Positions 18,951 to 28,629 of a DNA stretch of 64,000 bases are shown in pieces. A program made the translations under genes and the position numbers. The notes under the pieces were generated by a model. That model worked only from the letters and a program-made list of their open reading frames with translations, searched no databases and was not told the origin of the DNA. Positions within the stretch are counted from its first letter, which is position 1. Every line of letters starts with the position of its first letter. The stretch comes from Saprospiraceae bacterium (GTDB lineage: Bacteria > Bacteroidota > Bacteroidia > Chitinophagales > Saprospiraceae), in contig JADKGD010000029.1 in the NCBI GenBank assembly GCA_016717145.1, positions 38,809-102,808 of the forward strand, written 5' to 3'.

Positions 18951-19496
18951 CTATTCATTTGTTGTTTTTTTATATATTTCACTTCTTAATACCTTTAATG
19001 CTTTGGAAATCTGGTTTTCAACAGTTTTTACAGATATATTTAGTTCGCTGGCAATCTCAGAATAACTCATATCTTCATATCTACTTAAAGAAAAAATGAT
19101 TCCACATTTTTCAGGCAGATCGCTTATTAATCGTTGTATTTTAATATTTAATTCTTCTGCCGATAAATATTGATCCGTTGTAAATCCAGCATCTTCAAAT
19201 CCTACTAGGGTGGACTCTTCCTCCCATTTAATATGATTATCTCTGATAAAGTTTAGCGCCCTGTTTCTGCAAGCTCTTTTAAGATATGCCTCAATAGACA
19301 ACAAAACATTTAAATCTTCTCTTTTTTTCCATATCTCTACAAATACTTCCTGAACGATGTCTTCTGCAATATCGCTGTCGTGCAGTATAAAATAAACCTG
19401 ATTACAAAGTTTCTCATAAAACTGGCCATATAATGATTCCAAAGCCTTTTCAGGGTTTGATTTTATTAAAAAAGAAAATTGTTCAGTTTGTACCAC
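18951..19496 (-). CDS. ECF RNA polymerase sigma factor, FecI-like
   Basis: 181 residues. The sigma-2 region is at about residues 20-90 (FYEKLCNQVYFILHDSDIAEDIVQEVFVEIW). The sigma-4 helix-turn-helix is at about 120-175 (YEDMSYSEIASELNISVKTVENQISKAL). This is the Bacteroidota-specific RNA polymerase sigma-70 group paired with FecR anti-sigma factors. It probably drives the downstream fecR-receptor-DUF4249 cluster. A TATCTTTA element, one mismatch from TAnnTTTG, lies at 19571-19578. Confidence 0.93.
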   Translation of the reverse strand: MVQTEQFSFLIKSNPEKALESLYGQFYEKLCNQVYFILHDSDIAEDIVQEVFVEIWKKREDLNVLLSIEAYLKRACRNRALNFIRDNHIKWEEESTLVGFEDAGFTTDQYLSAEELNIKIQRLISDLPEKCGIIFSLSRYEDMSYSEIASELNISVKTVENQISKALKVLRSEIYKKTTNE

Positions 19497-19787
19497 TATC
19501 TAAAATATCCGGTTTTTATTTGTTTCAGTCAGACAAAAAACTTAGCATTAAACTTTGATTTAATTTAAGGTAAAGATACATTTTTAGGTCTAATTCTAAA
19601 ATTTCTTGTAAATAAAATACTTAAAAATGAAAATGCAACATATAATACAGTTTTAAATTTACCTCAAAACAAATATATTTAAATTTTTATCAAAAAGCCC
19701 TATTCGATGTTTTCAATTTGATAAAATCTTTTGTAGATTTGCATCCGATTTGAACAGGCCAAGACTTTGGCAGATTTAGATTAATAC

Positions 19788-19863
19788 GGAGGTTATAGCT
19801 CAGTTGGTTAGAGTATCGGTTTGTGGTACCGAGGGTCGTGGGTTCGAACCCCATTAGCCTCCC
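19788..19863 (+). tRNA. tRNA-His(GUG)
   Basis: Anticodon loop TTGTGGT with GTG at 19823-19825. D-arm GCTCAGTTGGTTAGAGT and T-loop GTTCGAACC are canonical. The acceptor can be drawn with an encoded G-1 at 19788 opposite C73 at 19862, the histidine identity pair. CCA is not encoded. A terminator follows immediately. Confidence 0.95.
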
Positions 19864-19865
19864 TT

Positions 19866-19904
19866 AAAAAAAGACAGTTTCATATGAAGCTGTCTTTTTT
19901 TTTT
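19866..19904 (+). terminator. Rho-independent terminator after tRNA-His
   Basis: AGACAGTTTC and GAAGCTGTCT form a 10-bp stem with one G-U pair and a 4-nt loop, flanked by an A-run and a T-run of ten. Confidence 0.8.
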
Positions 19905-19939
19905 GATCCTCCCAAAATTTTTTTAATGATAAATTGCAT

Positions 19940-19947
19940 TAGCTTTG
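19940..19947 (+). promoter_or_regulatory. Bacteroidota -7 element (TAGCTTTG)
   Basis: TAnnTTTG match 22 bp upstream of the ATG at 19970. Confidence 0.45.
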
Positions 19948-19969
19948 TTATATAAAAATCATTTTATTT

Positions 19970-21724
19970 ATGAAGTTTAGTCTATTGACGCTATGGATAT
20001 CCATTATTTTTATCACCACAATATCATTATTTTACTATCCTAAGTGGAATAAAGCACATAATGAGGCAACGATAAGCTGGGATGTTTCAGGCTACTATTG
20101 GTATTTACCTGCCATTTTTATATATAAAGATTTACGAAAATTAGGTTTCAATCAGGCTGTTCTTAATAAGTATAAACCAACTCCTGAGCTTCAACAAGCT
20201 TTTAAGGCTCCTAATGATAATTATGTGATGAAATATAGTTGCGGACAAGCTATTATGATGTTCCCGGCTTTTTACGCCGGTCATCTATGGGCCAAAACAA
20301 TGGGTTATGAAGCTGATGGTTTTTCAAAACCCTATCAGTTTGCCATTTTTTTTTGGGGTATATTAATAAGTATTTTTGGATTAATACTATTAAGAAAAGT
20401 AATGCTTCATTTTTTTTCTGAACATGCAACAGGAATAATTTTACTTATTATTGCACTTGGTACAAATTACCTTGAGTATGGCGCAATTACAAATGCCATG
20501 ACGCACAATTATCTGTTCACATTATATACAATGCTGCTTTGGTTCACAATATATTTTTATAAAAGGCCCGGTTATTTACAAGCTGTCGGTTTAGGACTAT
20601 GTCTTGGCCTGATGGCATTAACGCGTCCTACCGAAATAATTGCCTCGATTATTCCTGTTCTTTGGGGTGTAAGTATACATATTAGCTCCATTACGGCCAG
20701 AGTTAAACTATTTGTCACACAATACAAACAAATCATATTGTCAGTGTTTTGTGTGCTTATTGTTGGCTCAATTCAACTTTTTTATTGGAAATTTACTGCA
20801 AATTCCTGGGTAGTATACAGCTACACTGATCAGGGCTTTAGTTGGTTGCGTCCACATTTTTTTGATGGAATGTTAAGCGGTAGAGCAGGATGTTTGGTAT
20901 ACACGCCGGTAATGGTCTTGAGCTTAATCGGATTCCTTCCATTGTTTAAAAGGCATGCTGCTTTAGCGCCTTCATTATTTATTTTTTCTTTGATTTTTAT
21001 CTATGTGACGTTTGCGTGGGATATATGGTGGTATGGCGGGAGTGTAGGACAAAGGTCACTGGTTCAGATATATCCTGTACTGGCTTTTCCCTTAGCTGCT
21101 TTGATCGACCATTTTAAGAAGGTAAATGTTAAAAGTATCATCGTTTCTTTTTTCATCATTATTTCAGTTCACTATAGTATTTGGGTAATACATAATGCGC
21201 ATTATGGTGGGTTATTGGTTGCTGGTGAAATGACTAGTGATTATTTAAAAAGTATCTTCCTCAGAAACAAAATGCCCGATCAGGCCTTAAAGCTTTTAGA
21301 TACCCGAAAAATATACTCTGGAGATATAATTGACCCCCAAACATTAATGAGTCATACCGATACTATAAATTATATTGGTGACATGTGCCTAAGTGATTCA
21401 ATCCAATTCAGTCCGGCTAAAAAATTTAAACTTCCTTCTTCTGAAGGCTGGCTTAGAGCATCGGCAGATTTTTATACTGAAAATAAAGAATGGGATACCT
21501 GGAAGATGACCCAACTTATAATCAGATATTATAAAAACGGTAAAGAATTGCGAAGTGATGTTTTAAGGGTACAGCGGCATCTGAGCAATGGCCAAAAAAT
21601 AAATCTTTGGCTTGATTCAAAACTTAGATACAACCCGGACGAAGCTGAAATTCTTTTATGGAATAGTGATGGTAAAAATAAAATATGTGTTGAAAATATA
21701 AAACTATTATACCATAAAGGTTAA
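19970..21724 (+). CDS. Polytopic membrane protein, GT-C glycosyltransferase-like
   Basis: 584 residues with about ten hydrophobic helices from residue 3 to about 440 and a soluble C-terminal domain of about 140 residues. The first loop after TM1 contains an acidic/aromatic patch (SWDVSGYYWYLPA). Later loops contain the NAMTHNYLF and ALTRPTEI motifs and a conserved-looking WDIWWYGGSVGQRSL. This topology and the Asp in the first periplasmic loop resemble GT-C lipid-linked sugar transferases (GT39/PMT-like), but I do not recognise a specific family. It probably sits in the inner membrane and modifies an envelope glycan or protein. It is a single gene bounded by a tRNA terminator and a bidirectional terminator. 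Confidence 0.6.
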   Translation: MKFSLLTLWISIIFITTISLFYYPKWNKAHNEATISWDVSGYYWYLPAIFIYKDLRKLGFNQAVLNKYKPTPELQQAFKAPNDNYVMKYSCGQAIMMFPAFYAGHLWAKTMGYEADGFSKPYQFAIFFWGILISIFGLILLRKVMLHFFSEHATGIILLIIALGTNYLEYGAITNAMTHNYLFTLYTMLLWFTIYFYKRPGYLQAVGLGLCLGLMALTRPTEIIASIIPVLWGVSIHISSITARVKLFVTQYKQIILSVFCVLIVGSIQLFYWKFTANSWVVYSYTDQGFSWLRPHFFDGMLSGRAGCLVYTPVMVLSLIGFLPLFKRHAALAPSLFIFSLIFIYVTFAWDIWWYGGSVGQRSLVQIYPVLAFPLAALIDHFKKVNVKSIIVSFFIIISVHYSIWVIHNAHYGGLLVAGEMTSDYLKSIFLRNKMPDQALKLLDTRKIYSGDIIDPQTLMSHTDTINYIGDMCLSDSIQFSPAKKFKLPSSEGWLRASADFYTENKEWDTWKMTQLIIRYYKNGKELRSDVLRVQRHLSNGQKINLWLDSKLRYNPDEAEILLWNSDGKNKICVENIKLLYHKG

Positions 21725-21758
21725 TAACAAATATTAATATCTGCTCATTTATAAAAAT

Positions 21759-21796
21759 AAAAAAGCAGCTTTCAAATCATTGAAAGCTGCTTTTTT
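21759..21796. terminator. Bidirectional terminator
   Basis: Perfect 16-bp inverted repeat, AAAAAAGCAGCTTTCA at 21759-21774 and its complement at 21781-21796, with a 6-nt loop. It lies between the convergent membrane-protein gene and rplT and serves both strands. Confidence 0.85.
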
Positions 21797-21821
21797 GTAT
21801 GATACTGTTAGTATATCTCCC

Positions 21822-22166
21822 TTATTTAACTGAATCAACCACGGCTTTAAAAGCATCAGGGTGATTCATGGCAAGATCTGCTAAAACTTTACGATTAAGT
21901 TCAATACCTTTCTGTCCCAGGGCATAAATAAACTTCGAATAAGGCATTCCCAACATTCTAGTTGCTGCGTTAATCCTGATTATCCAAAGTCGTCTAAATG
22001 CTCTTTTTTTATTTCTTCTGTCCCTGAATGCGTATACATAAGACTTTTCAAGCGCATTTACTGCTACGGTGTACACTTTACTTCTCGCACCAAAAAATCC
22101 TCTGGCTGCTTTAAGTACTTTTTTTCTTCGTTGTCTTGATGCAACGGAATTAACTGATCTAGGCAT
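21822..22166 (-). CDS. rplT: 50S ribosomal protein L20
   Basis: 114 residues, normal length. The N-terminus MPRSVNSVASRQRRKKVLKA and motif FRRLWIIRINAATRMLG are diagnostic. L20 binds 23S rRNA early in 50S assembly and in many bacteria represses its own operon. It is the third gene of the infC-rpmI-rplT set, 82 bp after rpmI, with a strong terminator downstream. Confidence 0.98.
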   Translation of the reverse strand: MPRSVNSVASRQRRKKVLKAARGFFGARSKVYTVAVNALEKSYVYAFRDRRNKKRAFRRLWIIRINAATRMLGMPYSKFIYALGQKGIELNRKVLADLAMNHPDAFKAVVDSVK

Positions 22167-22248
22167 AATATTTGGTTTTAGTACAACCCAGGGACTCTAA
22201 ACTGAATGCTTTACTCCTGAGTTCTCGTTAAAAAATAAAAATTCTATA

Positions 22249-22443
22249 TTACAAACAAAGCAAACGCTTAACTTTTGCAACATCTGCTTCATTAACTAAA
22301 GTCGAACCCAATAATCTGGTTTTCGCTTTGTTAGATTTTTTTCTCATCAAGTGACGCGCGTTCGCCTGAAATCTTTTTACCTTGCCGCTACCAGTAAGGG
22401 TAAATCTTTTTTTAGCACTTGAGTGGGTTTTCATTTTTGGCAT
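22249..22443 (-). CDS. rpmI: 50S ribosomal protein L35
   Basis: 64 residues. MPKMKTHSSAKKRFTLTGSG and the KRFQANARHLMRKKSNKAK stretch are diagnostic of L35, a small basic 50S protein. It lies between infC and rplT and has its own -7 element at 22467-22474, so part of its expression may be independent of infC. Confidence 0.97.
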   Translation of the reverse strand: MPKMKTHSSAKKRFTLTGSGKVKRFQANARHLMRKKSNKAKTRLLGSTLVNEADVAKVKRLLCL

Positions 22444-22466
22444 GACTATATACTTATTTAGGGGCG

Positions 22467-22474
22467 CAAAGGTA
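22467..22474 (-). promoter_or_regulatory. Bacteroidota -7 element (TACCTTTG)
   Basis: TAnnTTTG match 23 bp upstream of the rpmI ATG, within the 168-bp infC-rpmI gap. Confidence 0.45.
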
Positions 22475-22611
22475 TTAAATTGATTTCAATAATTCGAAAA
22501 ATCAGACAGAATTTTAATAATGAAATAAAAATAATCTCATATAATTGCCCAATTATTTGATAATTACTATATTTTATGTCAAAATACCATAAAATAATGA
22601 TTGACAAAAGT

Positions 22612-23204
22612 CTAAGTTACTCTTTTTTTCTTTGGAGAAATCATAACTATCATACGTTTACCTTCCAATTTTGGCAACTCTTCAGCAGCACCCAATTCTT
22701 CAAGCTCTTTTAAAAATCTAAGTAAAATTAACTCACCTCGATCTTTAAAAATAATCGCCCTACCTTTGAACTGAACATAAGCTTTAATTTTGGCACTCTC
22801 TTCCAAAAATTTTAAGGCATGTTTTACCTTAAATTCAAAATCGTGCTCATCAGTGTTAGGTCCAAAACGGATTTCTTTGATGACCGTCTTTGCAGTTTTA
22901 GCTTTTAGCTCTTTTTCCTTCTTCTTTCTGTCGTAAATGAATTTTTTATAATCAATTACTTTACAGACCTGAGGGTCCGCATTGGGACTTATTTCAACCA
23001 GGTCCATTTCAACTCTTCAGCCCATTGTAAGACCTGATATGTACTGTAAACACCCGGCTCTATGGTTTTTTTTGCCACTTCACTGATCTCTTCCAAATTA
23101 TCCCCCACTAATCTTATCCTGGGCACATTTATTTCTCTGTTCAGTCTGTAATTATACTTATCATCCTGTACTTTAGCTTGTGGTTGTACTCGTCCTTTTG
23201 CCAA
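22612..23204 (-). CDS. infC: Translation initiation factor IF-3, with a single-base frameshift
   Basis: The N-terminal domain is encoded from the ATG at 23204 (NYRLNREINVPRIRLVGDN, then PGVYSTYQVLQWAEELK). The frame then shifts and the C-terminal domain continues from MDLVEISPNADPQVCKVIDY to a stop at 22612. One base missing in the TTT run at 23007-23009 restores a normal full-length IF-3 of about 198 residues. IF-3 prevents premature 70S formation and checks the start codon. It is normally essential, so a sequence error is much more likely than loss. It heads the infC-rpmI-rplT operon, with a -7 element at 23235-23242. Confidence 0.92.
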
Positions 23205-23234
23205 ATGCTTTGATTTTTTGTTTTAATTTAAATG

Positions 23235-23242
23235 CAAATATA
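23235..23242 (-). promoter_or_regulatory. Bacteroidota -7 element (TATATTTG)
   Basis: TAnnTTTG match 30 bp upstream of the infC ATG. Probable main promoter of infC-rpmI-rplT. Confidence 0.5.
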
Positions 23243-23296
23243 AATACATCAGGGCATTAATTTATCAAAACCCTCAACTCTTATGATATTTAATGC

Positions 23297-25849
23297 TTAT
23301 TTGATATCCTCATGTGTATTTGCTTCTGACAAAAGAACAATTTTAATACCATTTTTTTCATCGTTTACCTCAGCCATTAACTTGCTGCCCCTTTCAGGAT
23401 TTTCACCAAGAATGAATTCAGCAAGCGGGTCTTCTACATATTTTTGAATCGCTCTATTCAACGGTCTGGCGCCAAATTGAGGATCATATCCTTTTTCAGA
23501 AACAAATTTTTTGGCTTCATCAGATAATACCAATTCATATTCAAGATTACTCATTCGTTTGAATAAATGCTCAAGATTGATATCAATTATCTTGAATATA
23601 TCTTCCTGCTCAAGACTATTGAAAATAACTACATCATCAATTCTATTTAAAAACTCAGGTGAAAATGTTTTTTTAAGTGCTCCCTGAATAATAGCCTTAG
23701 TATTTTCTTCAGTATTCTCCTGTCGGCTACTAGTAGCAAATCCTAGTCCCTGACCAAAATCTTTCAATTGTCTGACACCAATGTTTGACGTCATTATTAT
23801 CATTGTATTCTTAAAATCTACTTTCCGGCCTAAGCCATCTGTCAATTGACCATCATCAAGTACCTGAAGTAAAATATTATATACATCCGGATGTGCTTTT
23901 TCGATCTCATCCAATAATATCACTGAATAAGGCTTTCTTCTTACTTTTTCAGTAAGCTGACCACCTTCTTCATAACCAACATATCCCGGAGGAGCACCTA
24001 TAAGCCGTGATATCGAAAACTTCTCCATATATTCTGTCATGTCAATACGGATCAAAGCATCTTCAGAATCAAACATATATTTTGCCAATGCTTTTGCCAA
24101 CTCAGTTTTTCCAACACCAGTCGGGCCTAAAAATATAAACGATCCTATAGGTTTAGAAGGATCTTTAAGACCAACCCTATTCCTTTGAATGGCTTTTGTA
24201 ACTTTTAGTATGGCATCTTCCTGACCAATGATCATTCCTTCAAGATCTTTAGTCATTTTGACCAGCTTATTTGACTCACTTTGCCCTACTCTTTTTACAG
24301 GTATACCTGTCATCATAGACACCACCTCGGCAATATCATCTTCATTTACGGGAAACTTCTTAGTCTTAGCTTCCTCCTCCCATTCTTCCTTATTTTGTTC
24401 CAGTTTACGTAATAATTTAGATTCCTGATCTCTCAGATCGGCTGCTCTCTCATATTGCTGACTTTTTACAGCCTGATTTTTTTGTTCTTTGACGATCTCT
24501 ATTTCTTTCTCGAGATCCTCAATATATTTAGGAACGTGAATATTTTTCAAATGGGTTCTGGCGCCAACTTCATCCATAACATCAATGGCTTTATCAGGAA
24601 AAAAACGGTCAGAAATATAACGCTCACTAAGTTTTACACAAGCTACAATTGCTTCCTGAGAATATGTGACATTATGAAACTCTTCATATTTGCTTTTAAT
24701 ATTATGTAGGATATGGATAGTTTCTTCCGGTGAAGGTGGTTCAACCAATACTTTTTGAAATCTTCTATCCAAGGCACCATCCTTCTCAATATACTGACGA
24801 TACTCATCCAGAGTAGAAGCTCCAATACATTGCAACTCTCCCCTTGCTAATGCTGGTTTGAAAATATTTGATGCATCGAGCGAACCCGTAGCTCCTCCAG
24901 CACCAACGATGGTATGTATCTCATCTATAAAAAGTATAATATCCCTTGCTTTTTCAAGTTCGGTCATTATAGCTTTCATTCTTTCTTCAAACTGTCCACG
25001 ATATTTTGTTCCGGCTACCAATGCTGCCAGATCGAGCATGACCACCCTTTTATTAAATAATGTTCTTGATACTTTTCTCTGAACAATTCTAAGGGCAAGG
25101 CCTTCGACTATGGCTGTTTTACCAACTCCAGGCTCTCCAATAAGGATGGGATTATTTTTTTTTCTTCTACTCAGTATTTGAGAAACCCGCTCAATTTCAA
25201 CTTCTCTACCAATAATAGGATCCAGCTTGCCTTCTTCGGCTAGCCTTGATACATCCCTCCCGAAATTATCCAATACAGGTGTTCTGGATTTTCCTGTAGC
25301 TTTCCTTGTCGCTCCATATTGATCTCCAGAATCATCTTCATCCATTGGAGAATCAGAGTCTGAAGGAGCCTGATCAAAAAAGTCAGGTGCTCCCGGATCC
25401 TGTTCCTGTCTTACAAATTCCAATTCAGCTTTAAATGATTCATAATCAACATTAAAGTCATTCAAAATTTTGTTGGCAACATTTTCGTCGTGCTTTAAAA
25501 TTGACAGCATCAAATGTTCCGGTCTTATCTCATCGCTTTTATATACTTTCGCTTCAAGAGATGTTACTTTTAATACTTTTTCGGCATGTTTATTCAGAGG
25601 AATACTACCGTAATTATAACCCATTTCTTCTTCGTGTCTTGGGGTATGAGTCTTTTCTATTTTATGTTTCAACTCTTCAATATTCACCTCCAGAGAATCT
25701 AAAACCTTCACGGCAAGACTATCCTTCTCATGCAATAAACCTAATAAAAAATGCTCAGTACCTATATAGTCATGACCTAGCCTGATTGCTTCTTCACGAC
25801 TAATCTGAATTATTTTTTTTACTTTAGGCGAAAATTTTCTATTGTTCAT
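23297..25849 (-). CDS. clpC: ClpC-type AAA+ unfoldase of the Clp protease
   Basis: 850 residues, normal for ClpC. Two Clp N-domain repeats (about 1-145) are followed by an acidic linker. AAA-1 has Walker A GEPGVGKT at 238-245 and Walker B ILFIDE at 305-310. A coiled-coil middle domain includes a UVR-like QYERAADLRDQE near 465-476, which marks ClpC rather than ClpA/ClpB. AAA-2 has GPTGVGKT at 575-582 and VILLDEIEKAHP, followed by a C-terminal D2-small domain. It unfolds substrates for ClpP in the cytoplasm. It is monocistronic. I found no clear consensus promoter in the A/T-rich 560 bp upstream. Confidence 0.96.
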   Translation of the reverse strand: MNNRKFSPKVKKIIQISREEAIRLGHDYIGTEHFLLGLLHEKDSLAVKVLDSLEVNIEELKHKIEKTHTPRHEEEMGYNYGSIPLNKHAEKVLKVTSLEAKVYKSDEIRPEHLMLSILKHDENVANKILNDFNVDYESFKAELEFVRQEQDPGAPDFFDQAPSDSDSPMDEDDSGDQYGATRKATGKSRTPVLDNFGRDVSRLAEEGKLDPIIGREVEIERVSQILSRRKKNNPILIGEPGVGKTAIVEGLALRIVQRKVSRTLFNKRVVMLDLAALVAGTKYRGQFEERMKAIMTELEKARDIILFIDEIHTIVGAGGATGSLDASNIFKPALARGELQCIGASTLDEYRQYIEKDGALDRRFQKVLVEPPSPEETIHILHNIKSKYEEFHNVTYSQEAIVACVKLSERYISDRFFPDKAIDVMDEVGARTHLKNIHVPKYIEDLEKEIEIVKEQKNQAVKSQQYERAADLRDQESKLLRKLEQNKEEWEEEAKTKKFPVNEDDIAEVVSMMTGIPVKRVGQSESNKLVKMTKDLEGMIIGQEDAILKVTKAIQRNRVGLKDPSKPIGSFIFLGPTGVGKTELAKALAKYMFDSEDALIRIDMTEYMEKFSISRLIGAPPGYVGYEEGGQLTEKVRRKPYSVILLDEIEKAHPDVYNILLQVLDDGQLTDGLGRKVDFKNTMIIMTSNIGVRQLKDFGQGLGFATSSRQENTEENTKAIIQGALKKTFSPEFLNRIDDVVIFNSLEQEDIFKIIDINLEHLFKRMSNLEYELVLSDEAKKFVSEKGYDPQFGARPLNRAIQKYVEDPLAEFILGENPERGSKLMAEVNDEKNGIKIVLLSEANTHEDIK

Positions 25850-26315
25850 CTATAAATTATATTAAAACATGATTTACTAAAACCACTTTGAACGATTGTT
25901 TCTAAACGCAGATCTATTGTTAAATCAAAACTACAAAATACTAACAATAAAACAATACAAGTGTTGACATTTATTTTAAGTAACAATATCGTGCCATTTG
26001 AAAAGCCATGTTATATTGTCAGTAAATTCCGCTTTTGATCAATTCCTGATTTACATGTAAATATAAGTTATTAAAAATTTATATTTGGGCTATATATTAA
26101 AATTTTGCGGCAATTAACCAATCTTTAACCATTTTAAAATTAATAATAATCTGTTTTATAAAAGTAAAACAATACAAATATAATACATTACAAATAATTA
26201 TAATACATTTCTGACACATTTTTAATATTTAATGAATTAATATTATTTATTTATTGCCAAATTCTTGATAAGTTGAATGGATTAAGTAAAAGTTTAGCTA
26301 AAAACTCTTAAAAAT
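25850..26315. other. A/T-rich divergent intergenic region without genes
   Basis: About 470 bp between the clpC start and the promoter region of the STAS gene. It is dominated by A/T tracts. I see no ORF, RNA structure or repeat I can support. It must carry the clpC promoter, but no clear TAnnTTTG match on the minus strand was found. Confidence 0.5.
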
Positions 26316-26319
26316 AACA

Positions 26320-26327
26320 TACATTTG
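26320..26327 (+). promoter_or_regulatory. Bacteroidota -7 element (TACATTTG), distal copy
   Basis: TAnnTTTG match within the 12-mer AACATACATTTG, which recurs exactly 50 bp downstream at 26366-26377. Both lie upstream of the STAS gene. Confidence 0.45.
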
Positions 26328-26369
26328 CACCATCTAAGCCATAAAACGCTTATGAAACTTGATACAACA

Positions 26370-26377
26370 TACATTTG
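26370..26377 (+). promoter_or_regulatory. Bacteroidota -7 element (TACATTTG), proximal copy
   Basis: Second TAnnTTTG match in the repeated 12-mer, 34 bp upstream of the STAS gene ATG. Either copy could be the functional promoter. Confidence 0.4.
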
Positions 26378-26411
26378 GCCTTAAACCAAGATAACACTTA
26401 TTCATAATAAA

Positions 26412-26795
26412 ATGAAGTTTACATTAGATAAAACAGAGAGGTATACCACTATTAAGCTCGGTGAAGAGAACCTTAATTCTATATTAGCACCAGATCTGAA
26501 GTCAGAATTTGTTTTTTTCAGAAATGAAGGTGTGCGAAATTTGATCCTGGACCTATCGGATACTAAGTATGTCGATTCGTCAGGATTAAGCGCCATATTG
26601 ACAGCTAACAGGCTATGGAAAGACTATGGTTGTTTTGTACTTACCGGAGCAAATCACCCAGCTGTTAAAAAATTGATAGAAATATCAAGACTAGAGTCTA
26701 TCTTAAACATCCTTCCGACTGTTGAGGAATCCATCGACTTTGTTTTTATGGAAGATATCGAAAAAGAACTCACCGCTGCCGGTGAAGAAGAATGA
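26412..26795 (+). CDS. STAS-domain anti-sigma factor antagonist-like protein
   Basis: 127 residues forming a single STAS domain. LILDLSDTKYVDSSGLSAIL holds the phosphorylatable-serine motif DSSG (residues 55-58), as in SpoIIAA/RsbV. The C-terminal helices read HPAVKKLIEISRLESI, followed by an acidic tail. Such proteins switch partners by serine phosphorylation, but no RsbW-like kinase gene is adjacent, so the partner is unknown. It is monocistronic and preceded by two -7 elements. Confidence 0.88.
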   Translation: MKFTLDKTERYTTIKLGEENLNSILAPDLKSEFVFFRNEGVRNLILDLSDTKYVDSSGLSAILTANRLWKDYGCFVLTGANHPAVKKLIEISRLESILNILPTVEESIDFVFMEDIEKELTAAGEEE

Positions 26796-26827
26796 CATAG
26801 TACCTTATTTGCCCGCAGTTTAGTTTG

Positions 26828-28255
26828 CTAGTCTGAAGTACGCACTGTTGTACTTTCCTGTATCCAGCATGGTACAAAAAAAGTATCTCCTTGTTTTATC
26901 TGCCGAAAGAAAATATCTTCTTTACTAGGCATATATTGTTTGTATCTGTTGATTAATTGATTGGCTTCGTTTGCTGACTTTGGGTCTACGTTTTTTGCTT
27001 TGGTCCAAATGTCTATTGCAGGCCAGGTTACAATCTGGCTTTCCCAGCCTCTTCCGGTTCCGCACAACGGGCCACTGGATGCATATAAATTTCCAATCAA
27101 CAAATAAGGTTCTCCCCATCCGGGTTTGATTTTGGCAGCGTCGTAAGCATACTTTCTTGCTTTACTGTAATTTTTTATGTCTCTGTAATAGATTTTAGCT
27201 ACCAACAACAGATACCTTGCCTTTTGGTCATTATCGGTTGACATCTCAACACAACTTAGATAGGATTCAATAGCTTTAGTGTACTTACCCAGTCCGTAAT
27301 TTTCATTTCCTTGTGCTGCGCAACTTAAAGAAGGCGGTGCGACATAACATTTTGTTGTTTTTGCATTTTTAATTTCCATCAATTGGTTATTATTTTGTGC
27401 GCAGTCTCCCCTCAACATTCTTGCATAGGCCAAATTGATTATTTCGCAACTGTCCGGATACATCTTGAATAATGGATAATATTTTGCACTATAATAATTA
27501 CAGTCATAAAAGCCGTCAATTCCCTCAAGGCTTTCCAATCTAAGGGGTGCGTATTCATTAATTATCTTCCATGTTTCGCAGCCATCTCCTTTGCAGGTAG
27601 CCAAACCATTGTCAATTGCTCTAAATATGAGGTCGGCGTATTTCCTACCTTCTTCTTTAGATATGGAACCTTCTATCATTTTATCTGTAAGTAATTTTGT
27701 GAATGGATTGATGACAAAATAATCTGCATTTTTTCCTTTAACATCAAAGTTTGATTTTAATAATTTAAATATGCTATCATTTGTGGTATATGAACTGTAG
27801 TAATAATAGTAATCAAATCCTTTTAATCCATTTACATAGGCTTCATCCCCGAAACAAACTTTACGTTTGTCATATATCATCATGATTGTATCAACGTATG
27901 TTTGTTTTAGTCCGGCGTCTTCTGTATTGTCAAACAAATGTTTAAATATGGTTGCGCCATCATCAAAATGGGATTTCACTCTTCCATTAGAACCAGGAGC
28001 CAGATTATAGGCTATACGCCAATGGTACAATGCCTCTTTAAATTTTTTCTGTTTGATTTCATCCTTGTACAGAACAAATGCGGTTTCAGCTATCTCTCTC
28101 TCTTTATCGGATAAATCTGTAAAGCCAACACAAGGTTTTTTGGGTTCTTGTTTTGTTGGTGGAGGTACGACAATTACTTCTTCAACAGGTTTTACTACTT
28201 TGGGAGAACACCCGACAACAAGTAATAATACCGCAAAGTGGATTAATAATTTCAT
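26828..28255 (-). CDS. TPR-type lipoprotein, paralogue of the gene at 28676-30091
   Basis: 475 residues. The N-terminus is a lipoprotein signal peptide ending LLLVVGC (Cys16) followed by a proline/valine-rich linker. The body is helical with TPR-like repeats, for example ALYHWRIAYNLAPGSNGR, YTKAIESYLSCVEMSTDNDQ and ARKYAYDAAKIKPGWGEPYLLIG. The C-terminus ends with FFVPCWIQESTTVR. The neighbouring gene at 28676 encodes a protein of the same length and plan with the matching end VGCWIGETVRLR. This looks like an envelope-anchored scaffold protein. The function is unknown and I recognise no named family. Confidence 0.75.
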   Translation of the reverse strand: MKLLIHFAVLLLVVGCSPKVVKPVEEVIVVPPPTKQEPKKPCVGFTDLSDKEREIAETAFVLYKDEIKQKKFKEALYHWRIAYNLAPGSNGRVKSHFDDGATIFKHLFDNTEDAGLKQTYVDTIMMIYDKRKVCFGDEAYVNGLKGFDYYYYYSSYTTNDSIFKLLKSNFDVKGKNADYFVINPFTKLLTDKMIEGSISKEEGRKYADLIFRAIDNGLATCKGDGCETWKIINEYAPLRLESLEGIDGFYDCNYYSAKYYPLFKMYPDSCEIINLAYARMLRGDCAQNNNQLMEIKNAKTTKCYVAPPSLSCAAQGNENYGLGKYTKAIESYLSCVEMSTDNDQKARYLLLVAKIYYRDIKNYSKARKYAYDAAKIKPGWGEPYLLIGNLYASSGPLCGTGRGWESQIVTWPAIDIWTKAKNVDPKSANEANQLINRYKQYMPSKEDIFFRQIKQGDTFFVPCWIQESTTVRTSD

Positions 28256-28404
28256 ATTTAATATATTATTTTAATTATTCAATCGTTATTCGACGTAATA
28301 CAATGCCCATACAATTGATTGTGAATGAAAAATGTCTTATGTGCATTTAGCAATAACTTCCTATATTTAAAAAATAATTTTTCATCCTATCATTGTTACA
28401 TTGA

Positions 28405-28412
28405 CAAAAGTA
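28405..28412 (-). promoter_or_regulatory. Bacteroidota -7 element (TACTTTTG)
   Basis: TAnnTTTG match about 150 bp upstream of the TPR lipoprotein start at 28255. Together with the terminator at 28630 it suggests the two paralogues are separate transcription units. Confidence 0.4.
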
Positions 28413-28629
28413 GAAAATAAATTTCGATTAAATCTGTCTTTACAGATAATAAATTTAATAAGGTTTACTTCTGAGGAGGCTCAAAAAAAGGCTTTATAAT
28501 TACTTGAATACGTTTAAATAATAATTTTATTGTTTTATATAACTTCTAATAATAGTGATTTCTTGGAAGTAAATTTTGATAAACCGGACCACTTAATTCA
28601 AACTAAGATGGCAGAAAATGGCCATAAAA

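Noticed and set aside
22989..23012. Programmed frameshift in infC
   Set aside because: No slippery heptamer with a following structure is apparent, and one missing T fully explains it together with similar errors in other genes.
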